From the NCBI GenBank assembly GCA_014843695.1, contig CM026400.1, positions 17,002,294-17,066,293 on the forward strand: DNA of 64,000 nucleotides, read 5' to 3'. Each line of letters starts with the position of its first letter. Positions within the stretch are counted from its first letter, which is position 1. Positions 57,131-64,000 of the stretch are shown piece by piece. The position numbers were made by a program, and so were the translations under genes. This stretch comes from Archivesica marissinica. Lineage: Eukaryota; Mollusca; Bivalvia; Venerida; Vesicomyidae. The notes beneath the pieces are model-generated. The model was not told the DNA's origin. It searched no databases and worked only from the letters and a program-made list of their open reading frames with translations.

Positions 57131-58790
57131 TATTATTAGTTGACATTAAAACTTTTGAAGTTGTTAGGGCATGTATTACCTTATCTAGTACCCCAAATTG
57201 TACTCCAGCATGTGGTCGTTGTTATTGTGTAATACTAATCTTGTAACGAATACTACTGCATGATAGCCAATTTCTTAGAACATGTGACAGTCATTGCTGT
57301 TGTGATTTGATACGGAGAATTGGAGCTACGCAGAATGTCTAACGAAAAATATGTCTACCCTAGTCACAATAGGATTATATATTTTTCAATTATGTTCATA
57401 AATATTAAAAATGTTAAAACTCGTGGATTTATTTGCTGAGAAACCATGTGTAATACTAATCTTGTAACGAATACTATTGCATGATAGCAAGTTTCTTAGA
57501 ACTTGCAAGAGTCAGTTTGAACAGGAATATATCTTTAACCAGAATCTTCAGTCTTATATTAGCATGATATTTATAAAGCGAAAGCATCATGGATTCTGCT
57601 GAAAACATATATGCCTCAGCTAAGCAGATGCTCATGATACACAAATTAACAATGCATACATTTGTACAATGCCATACAGTTGGTCACAAGGAATGTGTTC
57701 ATGCTCACATTTTGCAAAGTCATTTATTCATGCACCATATCAGACTGTACATATGTAAATATATGCTTTTGAATATTGCTGAGTGCTCACACGGGATCTA
57801 AATAAATATCAACACAATAAGTATCAAATTATACAATCTGAGTTTCCGACTGCCTTTCGCCATTCGAGTATGTCCGAAGCATTACTCGTACATACCGCAG
57901 TCATTCATTGCGTACAGGCTGTGCTCTAAATCCACATTACAACACAAGTTCTGAGAGACCTGAACGTTTGACGGAGAATTTGTAATCTTTATCCATCTGC
58001 GAGATCACCCGGTGCACATATTAATACTTGTTTGTGAGTTTGGCAGATAAATTTGACATGGATATCTCACGTACACAATTGTACATTGTGTTTCTGGTTT
58101 CGCAAGCAACTTTGACAACCATGTTGGCCAATCTGTCTGTAATTTAGGCTCTATTCACTTTCAATAGGACCAAAAAACTCCTGTATATCCATTTTCAACA
58201 GACATTTCTGCAGACGACGTAATTTCGGTGATATGAACCGTGACCCAGATTCATTATAGGTTGTAAAAAACAAACAAATTGCCTATTAAATACACACTAA
58301 AACGTAAAAACCTACAGTCTGTTCATTTATATTTCCAATATTTCATTTCTTCTGATACAACATCCACTGTGAAGGCGTATTCAAATCAAACTGTAAAAGA
58401 GCAAAACTCTTCCAATTGTAATGTTTTCCATAGCCAGTGCTCACCTGTGAATATCGTCACTGTGTTTATACACTATATTCCTCCACCAAATAATACAGTA
58501 TATCAACCTTCAGCTTGGAGTGGTCTGAATTTATACCACATCTTATCACACACCAACTAGTCTGAAGGCTTCTCAAGTCACATCATTTCTCAAAAAACAC
58601 AAAAACTATACACTGCCTGTCATGAAAATGCATTTTTACCAAATAGAAAAATTAACTCTATTAGTTATTGGGACTACATTCTGCCTATTTACGTACAAAC
58701 TTTAGTCAATATCTTATATCCGCATACCTTTATTGTAGAAGGTACGGAACTCCTTTTTAATTTTATGATCATTATTTCAAGAGTTACCTC
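57131..58790. other. Unassigned sequence
   Basis: Long AT-rich stretch. 57205-57260 and 57445-57500 share 'gtgtaatactaatcttgtaa' plus 'cgaatactactgcatgatag', a dispersed duplication. Frames of 70 and 93 codons have no recognisable motif. Confidence 0.5.
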
Positions 58791-58794
58791 CCGT

Positions 58795-58945
58795 AGTTTA
58801 CACATGCCGTTGAGCCAGTTTGCTGCAGCATAGTACTTTGGAACGCCTTACCGACCGATATTGCAATGTCCCCTTCTCTTGACCTATGCTGCATCAGTCA
58901 CATACCGGAGGTGTTTTACCTTTTAGCACACACTGTTTGATTTTA
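58795..58945 (+). mobile_element. Possible LINE C-terminal remnant
   Basis: One plus-strand frame reads LWNALPTDIAMSPSLDLC, the LWNxLP pattern that closes CR1-like ORF2. Surrounding sequence is too decayed to confirm. Confidence 0.4.
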
Positions 58946-59008
58946 TTCATTCTCACCAATACAGTTATGAACTACTTAAATCCTCCGCTTTTCTCGATAT
59001 TGCCATCG

Positions 59009-59285
59009 CAGACGGATCTGTAGTCCAGTGGTAACACGCTGGACTTGTCATCCAGGGATCGCAGGTTCGATCCCCCGTCTGACCCTAATAAAATGAACAG
59101 TCTTTCAGATGGGACTTTAAACTGAGATCTCGTGTCGGTGCTGTACACCGTGCACGTAAAAGAACCAGAGGAGACTCTGGAATGGGTAAAAATCTGTATT
59201 ATTGCACTATCCTCCAAAAATCTAAAATGACTAATCTCTTCATGAGGCGTCAGTCATATGGGCAGCCGGTAACGACAATAAATAA
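59009..59285 (+). repeat. SINE-C, full length
   Basis: Head cagacggatctgtagtccag, perfect anticodon stem ctgga/tccag, B box ggttcgatccc, core and tail all present. Confidence 0.95.
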
Positions 59286-59363
59286 AATGTAGAACACACT
59301 AGAATGTCATGGTTTGTATTTTTCTTGGCATAGCGACATTAGTATCTATGCTTTCAATGCTAT

Positions 59364-59394
59364 ACTCACTCACTCACTCACTCACTCACTCATA
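59364..59394 (+). repeat. (ACTC)n microsatellite
   Basis: Seven perfect units of actc. Confidence 0.95.
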
Positions 59395-59403
59395 AATATT
59401 CTC

Positions 59404-59632
59404 GATCCAGGGATCGCAGGTTCGATCCCCCGTCTAACCCTGATAACATGAACAGTCTTTCAGATGGGACTTTAAACCGAGGTCTCGTGTCGGTGCTTTA
59501 CACCGTGCACGTAAAAGAACCATAGGAGACTCTGGGATGGGTCTCTGTCTGTATCGTTGCACTATCCTCTAATTAATCTCTTCAGGAGGCGTCGCTCATA
59601 TGGACAACCGGTAGCGACGATAAATAAAAAAA
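59404..59632 (+). repeat. SINE-C, 5'-truncated
   Basis: Begins at 'gatccagggatcgcaggttc' and continues to the tail 'ggtagcgacgataaataaa'. Confidence 0.93.
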
Positions 59633-59748
59633 ATCACAGGGCTTATTACATGTGTCCCGTAAAACACAAACAAACTTCGTCAACTTTATCTATTTTTAAT
59701 TGTTGCTTGATTTGGACAATTACACGTATATCCTGTGCATACATTATT

Positions 59749-59883
59749 TTACTGCTTCACTCCATACCCAACCTCGGCACCACCAGTACACATGAGTTCA
59801 TGTCCAGTGGTGAATGTTGCATCCACAGCCAGGAATAGACACGCCATTCCAATCTCACGAGGTTCACATATTCTGTCTAGTTG
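59749..59883 (-). CDS. HSD17B14: Short-chain dehydrogenase (17-beta-HSD14-like), terminal exon
   Basis: Last coding exon: 44 residues plus TAA at 59751-59749, preceded by a strong acceptor (ttttttttgtag|CAA). It encodes QLDRICEPREIGMACLFLAV and then DATFTTGHELMCTGGAEVGY with a GVKQ end. The pattern 'cep.eig...lFLa...ft.G.el..tGG.e.GYG.K' is the C-terminal cofactor-fold end of classical SDRs, and the GG-x-E-x-GYG-x-K finish is close to vertebrate HSD17B14. It joins in phase 0 to the exon at 60812-60917. Human HSD17B14 is a cytosolic NAD-dependent enzyme of about 270 residues; the physiological substrate here is unknown. Confidence 0.88.
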   Translation of the reverse strand, partial: QLDRICEPREIGMACLFLAVDATFTTGHELMCTGGAEVGYGVKQ

Positions 59884-60039
59884 CTACAAAAAAAACAACA
59901 CAAATGAAATGCGACTGATAACGGGAGGAACGTAACTACTGTTGCTACGTGGCCCGATCAGTTTGCTTTTTCTATATTGTAGTGGTTTCTGTTATTCCTA
60001 GTACATTAGTACCTATACATTTAATGCTATGCTTACTTG

Positions 60040-60160
60040 TATCGAGTTCACACTCACCCAATCACTCACCCAATCACTCACTAACTCACTTACTCACTCT
60101 CTCACACGCACGCACACACGCAAGCACGCTCACTCGCTCGCTCACACACTCACTCATAAA
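60040..60160 (+). repeat. (CACT/CACC)n microsatellite within an intron
   Basis: Degenerate tetranucleotide tract (tcactcacccaatcactcac and cgctcactcgctcgctcaca). It lies in the last intron of the dehydrogenase gene. A Ser/His/Thr-rich open frame over it is an artefact. Confidence 0.9.
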
Positions 60161-60545
60161 CACTGTTGTATTCCTCCGCGATATTAAAGTGATTGTATGA
60201 GAGGTATTATTATAAATCCTTCTTCAACACGATATGAAATCAACACGATTGCAGTATTGTCACATGCAACCCGTTCCATTTTAAATTAAAACATGCATTT
60301 AGATGGACCTTTCAACTACATTTTATAAATAAGCAAATACTTCTGACTTGGTTGGACGTTAAACATATGTCGGCTGACGTCAACAACATTGATACTTTAA
60401 AAGGTTTGCCGCTCACCGCTGTTAAGTTCGAATTTCACCAACACTGTAAATACTGACAAGGTGCACACATGTATTCCTTCGCCAATACATGCAGTGATGT
60501 TGCCATCTGACACAGGCTGTCGGTGTCACTTTGTTCTTCTTTTTT

Positions 60546-60781
60546 ATTTAAACTTTATTTATTTTACAACGATTGCGAAACAAGTTTCAACAACTGATAT
60601 TAATCACTCTCGTTGGCTGGGATGAAAGCGTATATGTGGTCATTCATGTGGGAGGAAAGAAAACAGAGTACCCGGAGAAAACCCACATGTCCGATCTGGC
60701 GACCATCGTACCATCTCACATACTTTCCGATCCGAGGATCGAACCCGGGCCAGCCGCATTGGTGAGAAGCGAGCGTGCTAA
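60546..60781 (-). repeat. SINE-A in the last intron of the dehydrogenase gene
   Basis: Sense to the gene. The head side ends at 60781, 30 bp past the donor of exon 60812-60917. A small insertion (ggcca) in the B-box region and loss of the first part of the head are visible. Confidence 0.92.
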
Positions 60782-60811
60782 GTCAAAAGAAAAAAATATT
60801 CGTATTCTTAC

Positions 60812-60917
60812 ATGTAGAGAGCCCACGTACTTCAGTCTGTCTGTATTTGGTCCATTTTCCGTATCTACCTCCTCTACACGACGAAACATTGGTGTATTTG
60901 TACATGCTGGGGATATT
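60812..60917 (-). CDS. HSD17B14: Short-chain dehydrogenase (17-beta-HSD14-like), penultimate exon
   Basis: 106-bp exon, acceptor tgtttcag|A and donor CAT|GTAAGA. Joined to the previous exon's GC it restores an Ala codon, then encodes ISPACTNTPMFRRVEEVD, a variable loop, and LKYVGSLH. The 'N-x-I-S-P...TP' segment follows the catalytic helix in SDRs and forms the cofactor/substrate loop. The usual ISPG Gly is Ala here, a mild deviation. The intron before this exon carries further tandem copies of its 5' end (see 60960-61100). Confidence 0.85.
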
Positions 60918-60959
60918 CTGAAACACACAAGAGAGTTCATTGTAAATGGTGAAATGGTG

Positions 60960-61100
60960 TGTCTATACATCTTGGGGATATTCTGAAACACACAAGAGAG
61001 TTGAAATGGTGTGTCTATAAATCCCGAGGCTATGCTGAAATACAATAGGTGATTGTACAGAGTGAAGTGGTATATCTATACGAGAGATGAAGTAATGAAA
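60960..61100 (-). pseudogene. Tandem copies of the acceptor and 5' part of exon 60812-60917
   Basis: Reading the minus strand upstream of the true acceptor, the block 'tttcag + start of exon' recurs. At 60982 it reads A|ISPRCIDTPFHHLQ then stop; at 61034 it reads (A)IASGFIDTPFQL with acceptor tatttcag; at about 61090 there is a more decayed version lacking the AG. Spacings are 65, 52 and about 56 bp. These are partial exon duplications with decoy acceptors. Confidence 0.75.
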
Positions 61101-61234
61101 TACAAAAGTTGATATTATAGACAAACATTTGGTGCTAGATCGGTAATAAAAACATATTGGCTATGGGCGGATTGTGGGGGATGCAGAGCATCACTCGACA
61201 CTAGCTTCGTTTAAACTGTAACCCACGCGAGAAA

Positions 61235-61317
61235 AACATGCAGCTAGTCCGGGACTCGAACCAGGGGCCTCTCGCTAGCAAGGCGATTGCTCTACAGACT
61301 GAGCTAAGCGGGCTGCC
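61235..61317 (-). repeat. tRNA-Ala-like SINE head (family J)
   Basis: Minus strand: ggcagcccgcttagctcagt, anticodon loop cttgcta (TGC, Ala-like), T-arm cctgg-ttcgagt-cccgg. The acceptor stem does not pair (gcccgct/actagct), so this is not a functional tRNA gene. It continues into 'gctgcatgtttttctcgcgt'. Intronic. Confidence 0.65.
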
Positions 61318-61579
61318 TACATATCATCTCATATAATGGATTATACACACACCGTTACATACGTATCACATTTCCAGCTTAGTCATATGAAGTTTATCGC
61401 GCGCCATTTTTAAACGACTGCAAAGTATTCATCTTAAAAAATTAAGTAGCTAAGTGATTTCATTCTATTGATGTAAAACAAGTCAACCGCTCACAACACT
61501 CAACGCTTTGATATTCACAACATTGATCAACCAGTAGAACTTGCAAGTAAATGTGGGGACGTTGCAACTAGATACATAC

Positions 61580-61647
61580 GCGTTCACACGGACGCCGTGT
61601 TTGGCCTCGTCGATCGCCATAGCTTTAGTCAGCGATAACAGTCCACC
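61580..61647 (-). CDS. HSD17B14: Short-chain dehydrogenase (17-beta-HSD14-like), exon with the active-site helix
   Basis: 68-bp exon, acceptor ccatttcag|GG and donor AACGC|GTATGT. It encodes GGLLSLTKAMAIDEAKHGVR then VN and two bases of an Ala codon. This is the helix directly after the catalytic YxxxK and the strand leading to the ISP loop; the motif G(x)6TKxMAxDExxxGVRVN is standard for classical SDRs. Phase 0 in, phase 2 out, which fits both neighbours exactly. Confidence 0.9.
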
Positions 61648-61779
61648 CTGAAATGGAACATATACTTGGATACCATTTCTGTTAAATACAAAAGGACAGA
61701 ATTATCATGTTTAATCATATTGTATTGCAAATCAATCGTTAATGTTATGCACAGGACGATACAATACAAAGTATAAAAA

Positions 61780-62130
61780 TGCAAATGGTTTGGGCCACAA
61801 GTTTTGACAACATTAGATAACGGCCCGCACCAGAATTAGTTTATACAAATTTATTTTAGCTTGATTGCGAAACAAGTTCTTACAATTTATATTAATCACT
61901 CTCAAGACCTCATTCCTGATGGAATCCGTCGCCATGAGGGAGAGAGAAGAGGCAATGTGAAAATTAAATGCCTTGCCTAAGGGCACACTCGTCAGGGCTC
62001 CAGCGGGGCTCGAACTCCGGATTGTTCGCACCTGAAGCGAACGCGCATCCACTGCGCTATCACGCCTTCCACCAGAATTATACAAGAGTAGATCGGGGGT
62101 ACATACGCACAATTCATTGGATACAATATG
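61780..62130. repeat. Dispersed repeat K interrupted by SINE-B
   Basis: 'tggtttgggccacaagtttt gacaacattag' matches repeat K at 43.8 and 51.6 kb. It is split by a SINE-B whose flanks both read 'ccagaatta' (61830 and 62072), the target-site duplication. Intronic. Confidence 0.7.
61838..62075 (-). repeat. SINE-B, full length with TSD, intronic
   Basis: Sense to the dehydrogenase gene. Complete copy (ggaaggcgtgatagcgcagt head; tail cgcaatcaagctaaaataaa). Confidence 0.93.
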
Positions 62131-62640
62131 TGTGACATGCATGACTAAATATTAGCCCAACTAATAAATTGAGCACCCAAGATACGTTTGTGCTGGTGGT
62201 GTATGAGAACATGCTCCACAAGGACAATACAGAAACTAGAACGACGATGGTACAATGTGGTGCAGTTTAATGTATCTTTAGACGTTTAAATGTCCATATT
62301 TTCAGAGATGTAATTTTAAAAATGATACCAAATTAAGTATTAAATTGCTATACATTGATGAATTGTCAGATAGACTCCAAACATAGATATGCTCGCGTGG
62401 TGAGATATGTGTGATCGCTTGTTTAGATGCAATGTCATACAGACATGTCAATAACGCCTCCATCTTTTGTATTGCCAGTTCGTTCATGAAATATATATAA
62501 TTATACTGATCGGCGGGACACAAGAGGTTTTTCTCCGTCCAATAAGTGGGACGTCGATGTGTTACCTAAGCAGTCGGTGCGACTCCAAACCAAGCAAAAT
62601 AACATAACATGAACTATGTCAGTGCATAGTAGTTTTTTTT
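62131..62640. other. Intronic sequence, unassigned
   Basis: Lies between exons 61580-61647 and 62914-63018 on the gene strand. No exon or repeat recognised. Confidence 0.5.
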
Positions 62641-62883
62641 TTATTGTATTTATTTTACAACGATTGCGAAGCGAGTTTTAACAACTTATATTAATCACTC
62701 TCGTTGGCGCGGATGAAAGCGTAAATGTTGCCATTGGTGTGGGAGGAAACCGGAGTACCCGGAGAAAATCCACCTGTCCGATCTGGCGACCATCGTACCA
62801 TTTCACATACTTCCCGGTCCGAGGATCGAACCCGGGTTGCATCGGTGAGAAGCGAGCGCGCTAACCACTGCGCTAATCGGACA
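62641..62883 (-). repeat. SINE-A, full length, intronic
   Basis: Best-preserved copy in the window. tRNA-Glu-like head gtccgattagcgcagtggtt, anticodon loop cttctcac, B box gggttcgatcc; body; tail. Sense to the gene, with the head starting 31 bp after the donor of exon 62914-63018. Confidence 0.95.
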
Positions 62884-62913
62884 CAGTAAAGGCCAACTGA
62901 TACAAAACTTCAC

Positions 62914-63018
62914 CTTGGTAGCACAGTAAGACGACGACAGTGCAGTACCAGCATGCGCACTTATACTTGTAATGTTCACAATGCTACCTTTAGTCGTCCG
63001 CAGGTATGGAAGAGCATA
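62914..63018 (-). CDS. HSD17B14: Short-chain dehydrogenase (17-beta-HSD14-like), catalytic Ser/Tyr/Lys exon
   Basis: 105-bp exon, 35 codons, acceptor tatatttccag|TAT and donor AAG|GTGAAG, phase 0 at both ends. It encodes YALPYLRTTKGSIVNITSIS and AHAGTALSSSYCATK. Ser18 of the exon, Tyr31 and Lys35 have the spacing of the SDR catalytic triad (S-x12-Y-x3-K). The next exon continues GGLLSLTKAM. Exons for the N-terminal half (Rossmann TGxxxGxG) must lie beyond 64000. The first 16 bases of this exon and the last 22-23 bases of the preceding intron are the unit of the 39-bp array that follows, so the acceptor is embedded in a minisatellite. Confidence 0.92.
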
Positions 63019-64000
63019 CTGGAAATATAAATAAAATCAATGGTATGGAAGAGCATACTGTTAATATAAATAAACAAATGATACGGACGAGCTTACTGGT
63101 AAATTAAATAAAACCAACGGTATGGAAGAGCATACTGTTAATATAAATAAACAAATGATACGGACGAGCTTACTGGTAATATAAATAAAACCAACGGTAT
63201 GGAAGAGCATACTATTAATATAAATAAACAAATGATACGGACGAGCTTACTGGTAATATAAATAAAACCAATAGTATGGAAGAGCGTACTGGAAATATAA
63301 ATAAAACCAATGGTATGGAAGAGCGTACTGGGAATATAAATAAAACCAATGTTATGGAAGAGCGTACTGGAAATATAAATAAAACCAATGGTATGGAAGA
63401 GCGTACTGGGAATATAAATAAAACCAATGGTATGGAAGAACATACTGGAAATATAAATAAAACCAATGGTATGGAAGAACATACTGGTAATATAAATAAA
63501 ACCAATGGATGGAAGAGCGTACTGGAAATATAAATAAAACCAATGGTATGGAAGAGCATACTGGAAATATAAATAAAACCAATGGTATGGAAGAGCATAC
63601 TGGAAATATAAATAAAACCAATAGTATGGAAGAGCATACTGGAACTATAAATAAAACCAATGGATGGAAGAGTATACTGGAAATATAAATAAACAAATGG
63701 TATGGAAGAGCATACGGGAAATATAAATAAAACCAATGGTATGGAAGAGCATACTGGAAATATAAATAAAACCAATGGTATGGAAGAACATACTGGAACT
63801 ATAAATAAAACCAATGGTATGGAAGAGCATACTGGTAATATAAATAAAACCAATGGATGGAAGAGCGTACTGGAAATATAAATAAAACCGATGGTATGGA
63901 AGAGCATACTGGAACTATAAATAAAACCAACGGTATGGAAGAACATACTGGAAATATAAATAAAACCAATGGTATGGAAGAGCATACTGGTAATATAAAT
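63019..64000 (-). repeat. 39-bp minisatellite of a splice acceptor, about 25 copies, runs off the window
   Basis: On the gene (minus) strand the monomer is tatgctcttccatacc + attggttttatttatatttccag, i.e. the first 16 bases of exon 62914-63018 followed by a polypyrimidine tract and CAG acceptor. Units nearest the exon (63058-63290) alternate between a 38-bp form (taagctcgtccgtatc...) and a 39-bp form, a 77-bp dimer. Farther units are mostly 39 bp with gcgtac/gcatac variants. The 13-codon period (YALPYHWFYLYFQ) keeps frames open for up to 256 codons, but these are not independent genes. Confidence 0.93.

Noticed and set aside
59949..60200. 83-codon Ser/His/Thr-rich ORF
   Set aside because: Produced by the (cact)n microsatellite inside the last dehydrogenase intron.
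62820..62883. Functional tRNA genes (also at 1030, 37090, 59009, 61235)
   Set aside because: All lie in dispersed SINE copies, with mismatched acceptor stems and long non-tRNA bodies.
63215..63985. 256-codon minus-strand ORF as a separate transmembrane-like protein
   Set aside because: It is an off-frame translation of the 39-bp splice-acceptor minisatellite. Its hydrophobicity comes from the polypyrimidine tract.

Overview
The window is animal genomic DNA: AT-rich, gene-poor and packed with repeats. Spliced exons with GT-AG sites, tRNA-derived SINEs, CR1/Jockey-type LINE fragments, MITEs and large satellite arrays exclude a bacterial source. The SINE consensus types and the mixture of invertebrate repeats suggest a marine invertebrate, most likely a mollusc such as a gastropod. 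That placement is inference and cannot be proved from the sequence.

Layout. 1-3 kb: SINEs, a MITE and a 50-bp satellite. 3.35-11.79 kb: a 26-bp satellite of about 320 monomers. 11.79-12.79 kb: exactly 1,000 N, a placeholder assembly gap. 12.79-18.02 kb: a 48-bp satellite of about 109 monomers. 18.2-22 kb: small arrays of 26, 178, 43, 59 and 29 bp. 22-41 kb: dispersed SINEs, LINE pieces, hAT-like and pogo-like MITEs, a C-rich 16-bp minisatellite, one intact 164-codon ORF (29.4-29.9 kb), a possible LTR remnant, a 111-bp array and a 93-bp array. 41.26-43.37 kb: a second 26-bp satellite, the same family as the short array at 18.2 kb but in the opposite orientation. 44-59 kb: SINEs, MITEs, minisatellites, a CR1-like LINE and two other LINE ends, a CRE/E2F-like motif cluster at 49.3 kb, and the first coding exon of a GABA-B receptor subunit (minus strand, 52.4-52.6 kb). 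59.7-64 kb: the last four coding exons of a short-chain dehydrogenase resembling 17-beta-HSD type 14 (minus strand).

The most striking structure is in that dehydrogenase gene. The 39-bp minisatellite filling 63.0-64.0 kb is a tandem expansion of the intron-exon junction itself, so nearly every monomer carries a copy of the splice acceptor plus the first codons of the exon. Two exons downstream, another intron-exon junction is also repeated in tandem (about four copies, 52-65 bp apart). Decoy acceptors therefore line up in front of two exons of one gene, and stop codons in the repeat copies nearest the exon limit what the decoys could encode.

Nearly all long open frames in this window are artefacts of satellites whose monomers are multiples of three (48, 39, 36) or of 26 bp, and should not be annotated as proteins. 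The genes present do not form a pathway. They are separate eukaryotic loci inside repeat-dominated DNA. About a third of the non-N sequence is tandem repeat.
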